From Chthoniobacterales bacterium (GTDB lineage Bacteria; Verrucomicrobiota; Verrucomicrobiia; Chthoniobacterales; UBA10450), in NCBI GenBank assembly GCA_013695905.1, contig JACCZQ010000525.1, positions 1-9,052 of the forward strand: a DNA stretch of 9,052 nucleotides, in the 5' to 3' direction. The first letter of the stretch is position 1; every line of letters begins with the position of its first letter. The notes under the pieces were generated by a model that was not told the origin of the DNA, searched no databases, and saw only the letters and a list, made by a program, of their open reading frames with translations. Shown one piece after another: positions 1 to 6,756 of this stretch. Position numbers and translations under genes: made by a program.

Positions 1-141
1 GGACAGGGAAAGCTAAACACATTGGCCAAAAAGTACACATTATAGTAATTATAGACTTCAGCCCCAGCATCGCGGACCCAACTTCAATCGCACCCGTCCC
101 GTCACATTCCGCAATCCGCTTTCCGCATTCTGCAATTTCGC
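1..141. other. Window-start non-coding stretch with heptamer repeats
   Basis: No gene was seen here. The first 60 bases are clearly AT-richer than the rest of the window, with stop codons (tag, taa, tag) between about 43 and 54 in the frame of the downstream ORF. From 107 to 142 the sequence is five imperfect tandem copies of a unit close to TTCCGCA (starting at about 107, 114, 121, 128 and 135), running straight into the ATG at 142. I see no Shine-Dalgarno sequence and no convincing promoter. Being at the contig edge, part of it could be lower-quality sequence. Confidence 0.4.
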
Positions 142-375
142 ATGGCCTCCTCAACGACCCCACCCGCTGGCGCGCCCTCAAGTGCCCAGGGGCGGCATCG
201 CGAGGCGCTGCAGGCGTTTGAGAAAGCCACCCGGCTGATGCCAAAGTATCGCAGCAGCTGGCAAAACCTCGCCGACACACACCGCGCCCTCGGTCAGGCG
301 ACGCAGGCGAGCCGCGCCGCGAGTCGCGCGCAATCGCTCCCGAGCACGCCGGTTTCCGCAGTGCAGCGGCAATAG
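142..375 (+). CDS. Short TPR-repeat protein or C-terminal TPR remnant
   Basis: This 77-residue ORF contains one and a half tetratricopeptide repeats, a helical protein-interaction motif. Residues 21-34 match the second TPR helix: A22, F26, A29 and P34 fall at consensus positions 20, 24, 27 and 32. Residues 37-66 give a second repeat with W40, L43, A44, A56, A60 and A63 at the expected spacing. The first 17 residues are low-complexity S/T/P/A, and the N-terminal helix of the first repeat is missing. It may therefore be the tail of a larger TPR gene that lost its front, or a small genuine gene. There is no signal peptide and no Shine-Dalgarno sequence before the ATG. It converges on ldhA with 6 bp between the stops. 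Its partner and function are unknown. The TPR assignment is fairly safe; whether it is expressed is not. Confidence 0.45.
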   Translation: MASSTTPPAGAPSSAQGRHREALQAFEKATRLMPKYRSSWQNLADTHRALGQATQASRAASRAQSLPSTPVSAVQRQ

Positions 376-381
376 GCGGGC

Positions 382-1377
382 CTAAGCGTTTACGGTCACC
401 GCGTTGGTGCAGCGGCCGGTGGTCTCAAACTCTGTGATGTTCCCAATCGTGGTGCTGGCGATGTTCTCCAGCGCCTCGCGCGTGAAGAACGCCTGATGCC
501 CGGTGATAATGACATTTGGAAAAGTCAGCAGCCGGGAGAAAATGTCGTCGTGCAGGATCGTGCTCGAGAGATCCTCGAAGAACATCTCCCCCTCCTCCTC
601 GTAAACATCGAGGCCGACGTGACCGAGCCGGCCCGATTTTAAGGCGCCGATCACCGCCCGCGTATCGAGTAAACCGCCACGGCTCGTATTGATCAGCATC
701 ACGCCGGGTTTCATCCGCGCGAGTGCGTCTGCGTTGATGAGGTGATGGTTCTCCGCCGTGAGCGGGCAATGCAGCGTGATGATATCCGAGGCGCTCAGCA
801 GCTCGTCGATCGACACGTAACGCACCCCGGCGGCGCGGCAGTGCTCCTCCGGGAAAGGGTCAAACGCCAGCACCTCGCAGCCGAATCCCTGCAGGATGCG
901 GGCGACTACGGCGCCGATCCTGCCGGTGCCGATCACACCCGCCGTCCGGCCATTCATGTCGAAGCCGAGCAGCCCCTCGAGGGCGAAGTTCGCTTCACGC
1001 ACGCGATTAAAAGCGCGGTGCAGCTTGCGATTGAGCGCCAGCATCAGGCCCACGGTGTGCTCCGCCACCGCGTGCGGCGAGTAGGCCGGCACGCGCGCGA
1101 CTGTCATCCCGAGCCGCTGCGCTGCCGAGACATCCACGTGATTGAAGCCGGCACAGCGGAGCGCCACCAGCCGCACGCCACCTGCGGCGAGCAGCTCCAG
1201 CACGGGCGCGTCGAGGCGATCATTGACGAATGCGCAGACCGCGTCGTGCCCGTGCGCGAGCGGCGCCGTCGCTTCATCCAGGTGCGGCTCCAGGAAGTGC
1301 AGCTCGTGGCGGCCGGCATTCGCCTCCTCCAGCGAGGCGCGGTCGTACTGCTTCGTGCTGAAAACGGCGATCTTCAT
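382..1377 (-). CDS. ldhA: NAD-dependent D-lactate dehydrogenase (LdhA-like)
   Basis: This 331-residue cytoplasmic enzyme of the D-2-hydroxyacid dehydrogenase family probably reduces pyruvate to D-lactate with NADH during fermentation. E. coli LdhA, of almost the same length (329), is the best-known relative. The Rossmann fingerprint GxGxxG is at G150-T-G152-R-I-G155, followed by an acidic D173 suited to NAD. The catalytic triad is intact: R233 in NTSRGG, E262 in DVYEEE and H294 in TGHQAF, with the same spacing as R235/E264/H296 of Lactobacillus D-LDH. The block [10 protein letters not shown] resembles the LdhA subgroup rather than generic phosphoglycerate dehydrogenases. The ATG at 1377 gives the standard MKIAVFSTK start; the frame stays open upstream, but that extension overlaps the PEP-CTERM gene in antisense and is not LdhA-like. 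A weak AGAGAA precedes the start. It lies divergent from the PEP-CTERM pair and convergent with the TPR ORF. Confidence 0.93.
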   Translation of the reverse strand: MKIAVFSTKQYDRASLEEANAGRHELHFLEPHLDEATAPLAHGHDAVCAFVNDRLDAPVLELLAAGGVRLVALRCAGFNHVDVSAAQRLGMTVARVPAYSPHAVAEHTVGLMLALNRKLHRAFNRVREANFALEGLLGFDMNGRTAGVIGTGRIGAVVARILQGFGCEVLAFDPFPEEHCRAAGVRYVSIDELLSASDIITLHCPLTAENHHLINADALARMKPGVMLINTSRGGLLDTRAVIGALKSGRLGHVGLDVYEEEGEMFFEDLSSTILHDDIFSRLLTFPNVIITGHQAFFTREALENIASTTIGNITEFETTGRCTNAVTVNA

Positions 1378-1488
1378 CTGCGCGTTCTCTAGCACGCACT
1401 CGCGCCGCTGCGAAGTGCTGTCTCCGAAGAAACGAGCAGCTATTCGCCTCTTGATTTCGCGTCGCGGGAATCTACCCTCCGCCCCACG
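1378..1488. promoter_or_regulatory. Divergent spacer between ldhA and first PEP-CTERM gene
   Basis: This 111-bp spacer separates two divergently read genes, so promoters for both should lie here or just inside the genes. I could not identify a well-spaced -35/-10 pair or a sigma-54 GG-N10-GC element. The ATG at 1489 follows a pyrimidine-rich CCCTCCGCCCCACG with no Shine-Dalgarno sequence. The call rests on gene orientation only. Confidence 0.35.
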
Positions 1489-2184
1489 ATGTGGAGAAAA
1501 TCCTGCCCTGCGGCTCTTGTTGTCCTCGCCCTTTTCTTCCTCGCTGCCCCACTGGCGCGCGCGCTGGAGCTTGGCCAGGTAAACAACTTCCAGGACGGCA
1601 CCACGATGAGCTGGATGAATGGCGGCATCAATGCGATTCCGGTCACGAACATCGCCAACGGCGGCCCGGCCGGCGCGGGTGATAGCTACATCCGCCTCAC
1701 CGCCGATGGCTCCGGCTCCGGCGGCCGCCTCACCGCGTTCAATAACACGCAGTGGCTCGGCGATTACATCGCGGAAGGCGTCACCGCGATCGAGGTGGAC
1801 CTGATCAATCTCAGCTCCGTCAGCCTCTCCGTCCGGCTGGCGTTCAAGACCGGCCCCGGCAATGTCCCTGGCTACGTCTCTCTCCCGATGCTGCTCCCGG
1901 TCGGCAGCGGCTGGCAGCATTTCACCATCTCACTCGCGCCTGCGAACATGCGAGCGATCGGCGGCCCGGCGCCCTACAACACCTTCTTCGCGGCTGGTGG
2001 CGTCGGCGAGATGCGCTTCATCCACGCCGTCGGGAACAACACCTTGAGCGGCGACTTCGTCGTCGGCCAGCTCGGCATCGACAACATCCGCGCCGTGCCC
2101 GAGCCCGCCACGACCGCGTTAATGGTAGGCGGTATCCTCGCGCTCCTCGGAGTCCTCGTCCGCCACAAGCGCCACGCCCGGTAG
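1489..2184 (+). CDS. PEP-CTERM sorting-domain protein, first of tandem pair
   Basis: This 231-residue exported protein is predicted to be processed at its C terminus by an exosortase. Residues 1-25 form a Sec signal peptide (MWRK n-region, hydrophobic core, APLARA cleavage site). The body (about 26-200) is beta-rich and low in charge, with a FQDGTTMSW motif near its start and a GSGWQHF..SLAP block, suggesting a jelly-roll or carbohydrate-binding-like fold; this is an inference. The tail is a textbook PEP-CTERM signal: VPEP at 203-206, a hydrophobic span of about 18 residues, then RHKRHAR. In other bacteria such proteins are linked to extracellular polysaccharide and are cleaved by EpsH/XrtA-type exosortases, which are absent from this window. 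It is paralogous to the next gene (about 55-60% identical by hand alignment). The cargo function is unknown. Confidence 0.9.
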   Translation: MWRKSCPAALVVLALFFLAAPLARALELGQVNNFQDGTTMSWMNGGINAIPVTNIANGGPAGAGDSYIRLTADGSGSGGRLTAFNNTQWLGDYIAEGVTAIEVDLINLSSVSLSVRLAFKTGPGNVPGYVSLPMLLPVGSGWQHFTISLAPANMRAIGGPAPYNTFFAAGGVGEMRFIHAVGNNTLSGDFVVGQLGIDNIRAVPEPATTALMVGGILALLGVLVRHKRHAR

Positions 2185-2358
2185 TGGAGGGCGACGCGGC
2201 GCCTGCTCGCGAAAGCTTTCGGAGTCGTCGCCAAGTATCAACTCCGCCGAATTTCAGCGACACTCCGTGCGTCGCTCCTCCCACGTCGCTCCTCGCGCCA
2301 CACCACACCCACTCCCCCTTGCTTTTCCACCCCCGCATCAGTAGCATCGACCCCACAA
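2185..2358 (+). other. Spacer between the two PEP-CTERM genes
   Basis: This 174-bp spacer is more C- and T-rich on the plus strand than its flanks. It holds a 12-bp palindrome, CGAAAGCTTTCG (2210-2221), and an 11-bp direct repeat, CGTCGCTCCTC, at 2270-2280 and 2284-2294. No U-tract terminator follows the palindrome. The second gene starts at ATG 2359 without a Shine-Dalgarno sequence. The length of the spacer allows a separate promoter for the second gene, but none is recognisable. Confidence 0.35.
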
Positions 2359-3054
2359 ATGAAAGCAACGTCTTTTACCCTCGCAATTTGCGCTGCCGCC
2401 CTCGTCATCGCCGCTCCTGCCGCGAACGCCATTGGTCTCGGCCAAATCGATGACTTCCAGAACGGCACCACGATGGGTTGGGGAAATCCGGCCAACACCA
2501 CCAGCTGGGTTGCTTCCGGCGGACCGGCAGGTGCAAGCGACAGTTTCATGCGGCTCACCGCCACCGGCGGCGGCGGCCCCGGCAGCCGCTTGACCGTGCA
2601 GAACTTCAGCCAATGGATCGGCAACTACATCAGCCAGGGCGTCACCGCGATCCAGGTAGATCTCCGGAACGAAGGCAACACCGACCTCTCCATCCGCCTC
2701 GCCTTCAAGCAGGAGGCGCAGTTTTCCTCAAACGGCTATCTTTCGCAGGCGGTGCTGCTCCCTGTCGGCAGCGGCTGGCAGACATTCTCGTTCTCTCTCG
2801 CACCTGAAAACATGATCGCGATCGGCGGACCGCTGCCTTACGCCACCTTTTTCTCCACTGGCGGATTTGAAGAAATGCGCTTCATCCACCACGTCGGCGC
2901 CACGAATCTCGCTGGCGATCCCGTCGTGGGAATTATCGGGATCGACAATATCCTCGCTGTGCCGGAACCGACGACAACGGCGTTGCTCGCGGGAGCGTTC
3001 CTCGCGCTCGGGGTTCGCTACGTGCGCGGGAAACGCGCTGCGGCCGATCGCTAA
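2359..3054 (+). CDS. PEP-CTERM sorting-domain protein, second of tandem pair
   Basis: This is a 231-residue paralogue of the preceding gene with the same length and layout. Residues 1-24 are a signal peptide ending PAANA. The domain that follows repeats the diagnostic blocks [36 protein letters not shown] and AIGGPLPYATFF. The C-terminal sorting signal is VPEP at 201-204, then a hydrophobic stretch, then basic residues (RYVRGKR). The strongest conservation with its twin lies at EMRFIH, GIDNI and the VPEP tail; the loop near residues 45-55 and the segment before GYLS differ in length and sequence. Exosortase processing and surface placement are inferred from the signal. No enzymatic motif was found. 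It converges with the lipoprotein gene, leaving 28 bp between the stops. Tandem duplication is the simplest explanation for the pair. Confidence 0.9.
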   Translation: MKATSFTLAICAAALVIAAPAANAIGLGQIDDFQNGTTMGWGNPANTTSWVASGGPAGASDSFMRLTATGGGGPGSRLTVQNFSQWIGNYISQGVTAIQVDLRNEGNTDLSIRLAFKQEAQFSSNGYLSQAVLLPVGSGWQTFSFSLAPENMIAIGGPLPYATFFSTGGFEEMRFIHHVGATNLAGDPVVGIIGIDNILAVPEPTTTALLAGAFLALGVRYVRGKRAAADR

Positions 3055-3082
3055 TTTCGACCGCGCGGACGGCGCCGAGCGG

Positions 3083-3541
3083 CTATTTGATCTCCGCCGA
3101 CCAGACGGTGTCGGTGTATTTGCCGATGCGGTGCGTGACCTGGACGCGGTCGCCTTCCTTTAGTTTCTCCCACTGCGGCTGCTCGACGCGCACATCGATG
3201 AGGCGACGATCCGCCACCATCTGCACGTTCACGATCCATTGCTCGTGCGAAACAGCGCGTGGATCGCGCGCGGTGCCGCGGACGTCGGTCTCCGGCTCCA
3301 GCGCGCTCTCTCCGAGTTTAGGTTTCTCGCCCGTGGCGAACGTGCCCGCGTCCATGCTCCTCGCATCGGCCAGGGGCAACTCGTCGCCGCCCGGGAGCGG
3401 GAGGTTCTGGGCGGGCGGAATCCTTTCCTTCCCGAGCACAATCGCTTCGCCGCTGCGCTTGTCGCAGCCACTGCAGCCGAGCAGCACCAGCAGGGCGAGG
3501 AGCGGGATTCCTCCAGGGGCTAAACGCATCCCGCCATTCAT
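3083..3541 (-). CDS. Small predicted lipoprotein with C-terminal beta domain
   Basis: I do not recognise a named family. From ATG 3541 the protein has 152 residues: MNGGMRLAPGG, a hydrophobic core, then VLLGC with the probable lipid-modified cysteine at C23 (a second cysteine is at C26). Residues 35-95 look like an extended Pro/Gly/acidic linker (LPLPGGDELPLADARSMDAG). Residues 98-152 look compact: EQWIVNVQM, RRLIDVRVEQPQWEKLKEGDRVQVTHRIG and TVWSAEIK suggest a small beta-barrel (SH3/OB-like), which is inference. Other possible starts are GTG 3565, ATG 3553 and ATG 3529; I chose 3541 because the longer forms add acidic residues before the signal core. No strong Shine-Dalgarno sequence separates them. 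It lies last in the minus-strand run after solA and the WARxDP ORF, with 60 bp before it. Confidence 0.7.
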   Translation of the reverse strand: MNGGMRLAPGGIPLLALLVLLGCSGCDKRSGEAIVLGKERIPPAQNLPLPGGDELPLADARSMDAGTFATGEKPKLGESALEPETDVRGTARDPRAVSHEQWIVNVQMVADRRLIDVRVEQPQWEKLKEGDRVQVTHRIGKYTDTVWSAEIK

Positions 3542-3601
3542 ATCCGCGGGCATGTCTTGTGTCACGTTTCAGCTACAGCGCACGTCACCCGGCGGCGGCT
3601 C

Positions 3602-3829
3602 TCAGCGCCATCCAAAACTGGTGCGGCTTAACATCCAGAGCAGAGCGCGTGAGACGAGGGATTGCGCCAGCCCCGCGATGGCTGCATCGCGCGACGCGCC
3701 CTGCTCGAGACTGTGAATCCAGTGCGCCGCCGCATTCGGATCCTCGCGCGCCCACGAGCGCATCACCTGCGCGACCGAGCGGGATTGCGCCTGCGTGTCC
3801 TCCAGCGTGAGGGAGAGTTGCGTTTTCAT
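3602..3829 (-). CDS. Small WARxDP-repeat protein (single repeat)
   Basis: This is a 75-residue ORF from ATG 3829 (MKTQLSLTLED). Residues 21-58 carry one copy of an alpha-helical motif with W26-A27-R-E-D30-P31, W37 and R47-D48-A49-A50-I. I associate this repeat with larger Verrucomicrobiota proteins that carry many copies. Here only one copy is present, and the tail after LVSRA (LLWMLSRTSFGWR) no longer matches it. It may be a genuine miniprotein or a decayed fragment. A longer in-frame start, GTG 3886, overlaps the solA stop as GTGA, so translational coupling to solA is possible; I prefer ATG 3829 because recognisable sequence begins there. A weak GGATCAGG lies just upstream. There is no signal peptide. 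Function is unknown. A longer frame covering 3585-3995 on the same strand looks like shadow coding. Confidence 0.5.
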   Translation of the reverse strand: MKTQLSLTLEDTQAQSRSVAQVMRSWAREDPNAAAHWIHSLEQGASRDAAIAGLAQSLVSRALLWMLSRTSFGWR

Positions 3830-3882
3830 CCTGATCCCGACGCGGCAGTACACTGTCGGCCCCCGGGCTGACGAGTGTTCCC

Positions 3883-5016
3883 TCACGCGGCGGCGAACCG
3901 CTGCAGCGACAGGAATCCAATGTTGTGTCGCGTTTCTCCCCGGAGCGCGAGGTCAGCCGCGATCTCGCCGATGACGGGCGCGAACTTGAAGCCATGCCCC
4001 GAGAAGCCCCCGCAGACGAGGAGGTCGTGGTGCACGGGATGGCGGTCCACTACGAAATGGTGATCGGGCGTCAGTGTGTACAGACAGGCTTTCCCTTCGC
4101 GAAAACGGTGGGCGGCACCGGGCATCCACTCCCCCAGCGCGGCGGCGAGCGGCTCGATGTCGCGCGGCAGATCGATCTCTCGATCGATGTCATCTGCAGT
4201 CGTTAAGCTGCCGCTGCCATGGAAGGCGGCTTTGACGCCATCTCCGAAATCGGGAAAGCCATAGAGCGGCGCCGGGAGGCCCGGGCGATCGACTAGAAAG
4301 CCGGGAAAGTTCGGCGCCCCATACGCAGCCGTGTTGGGGGTGAACCACGCCTGCACATTGCGTTGGATCCGGGTCGGCACATGGAGCGACTCCAGCGTCT
4401 CGCGCAGCCACGGGCCCATCGCCAGCACGAGCACCCGCGCCTGCACCCGCGTCTGGTCGGAGAGGCGGATCTCGAAGCCGTGGCGGCCGGCTTGCCAGTC
4501 CTCGACCGAGACATCGAACCGCGTCTGCGCTCCCGCCTGGGCCGCGCTTTCGAGATGCGCAGCCATCGCGCGCTCCGGCAGCAGCACCCCGCCTTCGGGT
4601 TCGAAGATGCCAATCTCGTCGTCCCGCAGCCGGAGCGTCGGGTAACGCGCCGCGAGCGCGCGGTGGCTCAGCCGTTCCACCGGAAGCTCGTGTTCCCGCG
4701 CGGAGCGTTCGACGCCTTGGACGATGGCGCTGCTCTCCGCGCCCGCCACCAGCACGCCCGTCTGGTGCAACAACCCGGCACCTGTCTCGCGCTCGAGCGC
4801 GCGCCAGAGTTCATACGCGCGCTGCAGCAGCGGCACGTAGGCCGGCTCCTCGAAATACGCTTTCCGAATCAGCCGCGAGCGACCGGCCGACGAGCCAAGG
4901 GTGTGTCCCTCCGCGAAACGATCGAAGCCCGCCACCGCCGCGCCGCGCCGCGCGCAGTGCGCAACGATGGCGCTTCCCATCCCGCCAAGTCCCGCTACTA
5001 CGATGTCGAAGTTCAT
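3883..5016 (-). CDS. solA: Monomeric sarcosine / N-methyl-L-tryptophan oxidase family flavoenzyme
   Basis: This 377-residue FAD enzyme of the MSOX/MTOX (SolA) family oxidatively demethylates secondary amino acids such as sarcosine, giving the amine, formaldehyde and H2O2. The dinucleotide-binding motif is G9-L-G11-G-M-G14. Family residues are in place: R48 and R51 in GRSRLIRKAY, K262 and H266 in VKAAFH, C311 in GKACLYTLTPDHHFVVD (the position of covalent FAD attachment, C315 in Bacillus MSOX), and K344 in GGFSGHGFKF. Length matches E. coli SolA (372). Nothing appears truncated. ATG 5016 has one of the few good Shine-Dalgarno sequences here (GAGGGAG). It is cytoplasmic with no signal peptide. 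It reads divergently from surE and leads a minus-strand run with the WARxDP ORF and the lipoprotein. The exact substrate (sarcosine, N-methyltryptophan, pipecolate or other) cannot be told from sequence. Confidence 0.92.
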   Translation of the reverse strand: MNFDIVVAGLGGMGSAIVAHCARRGAAVAGFDRFAEGHTLGSSAGRSRLIRKAYFEEPAYVPLLQRAYELWRALERETGAGLLHQTGVLVAGAESSAIVQGVERSAREHELPVERLSHRALAARYPTLRLRDDEIGIFEPEGGVLLPERAMAAHLESAAQAGAQTRFDVSVEDWQAGRHGFEIRLSDQTRVQARVLVLAMGPWLRETLESLHVPTRIQRNVQAWFTPNTAAYGAPNFPGFLVDRPGLPAPLYGFPDFGDGVKAAFHGSGSLTTADDIDREIDLPRDIEPLAAALGEWMPGAAHRFREGKACLYTLTPDHHFVVDRHPVHHDLLVCGGFSGHGFKFAPVIGEIAADLALRGETRHNIGFLSLQRFAAA

Positions 5017-5018
5017 TG

Positions 5019-5025
5019 CTCCCTC
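5019..5025 (-). promoter_or_regulatory. Ribosome binding site of solA
   Basis: GAGGGAG on the minus strand lies just upstream of the solA ATG; its GAGG core is 5 bases from the start codon. It supports the start at 5016 and stands out because most other genes in the window have no recognisable Shine-Dalgarno sequence. Confidence 0.65.
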
Positions 5026-5069
5026 ACGTCGCTAATCTACATCGTCTGCTTTGGTCTCGGCCTTCTGCG

Positions 5070-5084
5070 TTGCACAAGATGCAA
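5070..5084. promoter_or_regulatory. TTGCA-N5-TGCAA dyad in solA/surE divergent spacer
   Basis: This perfect 5-bp inverted repeat with a 5-bp spacer lies in the 127-bp region between the divergent solA and surE starts. It is a plausible operator for a dimeric regulator, but short enough to arise by chance, and no regulator gene is adjacent. The same spacer must hold the promoters for both genes; I could not identify a well-spaced -35/-10 pair. Confidence 0.25.
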
Positions 5085-5143
5085 GCCGGGTGGAGGCCGT
5101 AGTTGAGATTCGTGCTGCGAGAGGCGACAGAGCTTCTCCACCC

Positions 5144-5833
5144 ATGAAGTTTCTCCTCACCAACGACGACGGCATCGATGCTCCCGGACTCGCGGCGCTG
5201 GTGACCGCCGCCAGCACGCTGGGCGAGCCGATCGTCGTCGGCCCGGCTGGTCCGCAATCGGGAGTCAGTCACGCCGTCACCTGGCAGAAGGGGGTGCAGA
5301 TCGAGTCGCGCGGCGAGAAGCGGTTCGCCATCCACGGCACGCCGGCGGATTGCACGCGGCTGGGGCTGCTCCATCTGGTGCCCGATGCGAAGTGGGTGCT
5401 GAGCGGGATTAACCACGGATCGAATCTCGGCGCCGATATGTATTACTCCGGCACCGTCGCGGCCGTGCGCGAGGCGGTGCTGCACGGCTGGCCGGGGATC
5501 GCGGTCTCGCATTATCGCAAGGCCGGGATGGACTTCGACTGGGACCGCGCGGCTCGTTGGGTGACACCGGTGTTGCAGGATCTGCTGACGCGGGTGATCG
5601 AGCCCGGGCTTTTCTATAATGTGAATCTCCCGCACCTCCCGGCCGACGCGGACGATCCCGAGGTCGTCTGGTGTCCGCTTGATCCCAATCCGTTGCCGCT
5701 GAACTACCGGCACGAGGAGGAGAGCGGCCTCTACTTCGCCGGCGATTACACGCTGCGGGAGCGGACGCCGGGCGCGGATGTGGCGACCTGCTTCGGCGGC
5801 AGCATCGCAGTGACGGCGGTGCGGCTGCTGTAG
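5144..5833 (+). CDS. surE: 5'/3'-nucleotidase SurE
   Basis: SurE is a metal-dependent cytoplasmic phosphatase that releases phosphate from nucleoside 5'- and 3'-monophosphates (and polyphosphate in some species) and is linked to stationary-phase survival. This 229-residue protein has all family signatures: MKFLLTNDDGIDAPGL with metal ligands D8 and D9, VGPAGPQSGVSHA with S39, HGTPADCTRLG (64-74), and SGINHGSNLGADMYYSGT with N90. FYNVNLP begins the usual dimerisation region, and the C terminus is complete (E. coli SurE has 253). ATG 5144 fits the invariant MKxLLTNDDG start; the frame is open 31 codons further upstream, but that extension is unlike SurE. No clear Shine-Dalgarno sequence is present. 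Its usual partners pcm, rpoS and nlpD are absent. It converges with the methyltransferase, with 29 bp between stops. Confidence 0.96.
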   Translation: MKFLLTNDDGIDAPGLAALVTAASTLGEPIVVGPAGPQSGVSHAVTWQKGVQIESRGEKRFAIHGTPADCTRLGLLHLVPDAKWVLSGINHGSNLGADMYYSGTVAAVREAVLHGWPGIAVSHYRKAGMDFDWDRAARWVTPVLQDLLTRVIEPGLFYNVNLPHLPADADDPEVVWCPLDPNPLPLNYRHEEESGLYFAGDYTLRERTPGADVATCFGGSIAVTAVRLL

Positions 5834-5862
5834 AGACGGCGGATCAGGAAACGCTCGCGCGG

Positions 5863-6612
5863 CTACATCTTCCCGACGCCCCACTGTCCCACCTGCTCCT
5901 TCGGTGCGGAAGCGATCCAGGCGATGTCGCGGATGAAGAGATTCGGCCACGAACGCAGCCAATGATGTCGTGTGGCAGTGCCGCTGAGCGGCAGGTAATC
6001 GACCTTCTCGAAGAAGAACCGCAGCAGCTGATCGAGTTCGTGAAACGAGAAATGGTGCACGTGCGTTTGATCGCCGGAAAGCCGCTTCCCCCGCAGCACT
6101 TTCCAGCGCCGGTGCAGATGGTAATCGAGCGGCACAGAGCCGATAAATGCGCTGGACGCGCGCTGCTTCAGCACGCGGTGCACTTCCCGCACGATGATCA
6201 TCGGATACGGCAGATGCTCCAGCACCTCGGTCATCATGACGGCATCGAAGCTCTGGTCTTGGAGCCGCAGATCGAAGGTGAAATCCATCCGCCGACACGC
6301 AATCCCGGAGGCGCGGGCGGCGTGCAGCGCCTGCTCGTCGAGATCGATGCCGAGCCAGCGAAGCACCCCCACCGACTTGATGAGCAGCCCGGTCCTGCAA
6401 CCGGCGTCGAGGCCGAGACTCCCCTCGCCCTGGCCGAGCGTCTGCAGTCGCTCGCGGAAGAACGCGGCTTTCGCACTCACGTGCTGCCGGTCGGCATTCA
6501 CGTCATCGTCGCCGACGTGGTATTGCCGATAGAACTCCTCGACGAGACGCGCCCCGCGGCCGGGCTCATCCAGCACGAGGTCGGCGGGAAATTCGGGCGC
6601 GTTCTCCCTCAT
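5863..6612 (-). CDS. Class I SAM-dependent methyltransferase (Methyltransf_11-like)
   Basis: This is a 249-residue protein from ATG 6612. The Rossmann-type methyltransferase core is clear: motif I L68-D-A-G-C-R-T-G75, the ribose-binding acidic residue in LGIDLD (D90), then MDFTFDLRLQDQSFDAVMMTEVLEHLPYP (110-137) and EVHRVLK (143-149). Motif I is unusual because the canonical GCGTG is GCRTG here. The C-terminal part has HLHRRWKVLRGKRLSGDQTHVHHFSF, the layout seen in methyltransferases of glycan or lipid biosynthesis loci, and an aromatic segment near 219-233 (LRSWPNLFIRDIAWIAS). The substrate is unknown. A GTG at 6723 would add 37 residues that look non-homologous, so I prefer 6612. It is last in the minus-strand run, 144 bp after the BamE-like gene, so co-transcription is possible but not certain. 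Confidence 0.85.
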   Translation of the reverse strand: MRENAPEFPADLVLDEPGRGARLVEEFYRQYHVGDDDVNADRQHVSAKAAFFRERLQTLGQGEGSLGLDAGCRTGLLIKSVGVLRWLGIDLDEQALHAARASGIACRRMDFTFDLRLQDQSFDAVMMTEVLEHLPYPMIIVREVHRVLKQRASSAFIGSVPLDYHLHRRWKVLRGKRLSGDQTHVHHFSFHELDQLLRFFFEKVDYLPLSGTATRHHWLRSWPNLFIRDIAWIASAPKEQVGQWGVGKM

Positions 6613-6756
6613 GGACACACAGAGTGCGCCGCGCGCGCTCAGCTGGAAAGCGACAATTGCGGTGCCGTTGGCGGACGCCACGGATGGCGCGCGAAATCGG
6701 AGGACCGCCACAGGAATTCCCACCCGCAGTGTCGCGGAAAACTCGAACTTTCTCGA
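6613..6756 (-). other. Spacer between BamE-like gene and methyltransferase
   Basis: This is 144 bp between two same-strand genes. It is open in the methyltransferase frame back to a GTG at 6723, so it could be a 5' coding extension, an untranslated leader or a separate promoter region. I see no hairpin with a U-tract and no Shine-Dalgarno sequence before ATG 6612. Confidence 0.3.

Noticed and set aside
1378..1920. Upstream extension of the ldhA reading frame, making a 512-residue ORF
   Set aside because: The extension lies antisense to the first PEP-CTERM gene, is Arg/Ala-rich shadow coding, and D-LDH enzymes start at the MKIAVFSTK found at 1377.
2210..2221. CGAAAGCTTTCG palindrome after the first PEP-CTERM gene as a terminator
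   Set aside because: The usable stem is only about 4 bp once a loop is allowed, and no U-tract follows.
2290..2340. Sigma-54 promoter before the second PEP-CTERM gene, as known for PEP-CTERM genes in some bacteria
   Set aside because: A TTGCTTTT is present, but the required upstream GG element at the proper spacing is missing.
3055..3082. Bidirectional terminator between the convergent PEP-CTERM and lipoprotein genes
   Set aside because: There is only a short CCGCGCGG palindrome with no loop and no T-run, so it is not convincing.
3585..3995. 136-residue minus-strand ORF overlapping the WARxDP ORF and the end of solA
   Set aside because: It is in a different frame from the WARxDP motif and has no recognisable pattern; it looks like shadow coding.
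4363..5106. 247-residue plus-strand ORF opposite solA
   Set aside because: It is a shadow frame; solA on the minus strand keeps every family residue.
5024..6400. 458-residue minus-strand ORF opposite surE
   Set aside because: It is an Arg/His-rich shadow of surE and the methyltransferase region with no recognisable domain, and SurE on the other strand is unambiguous.
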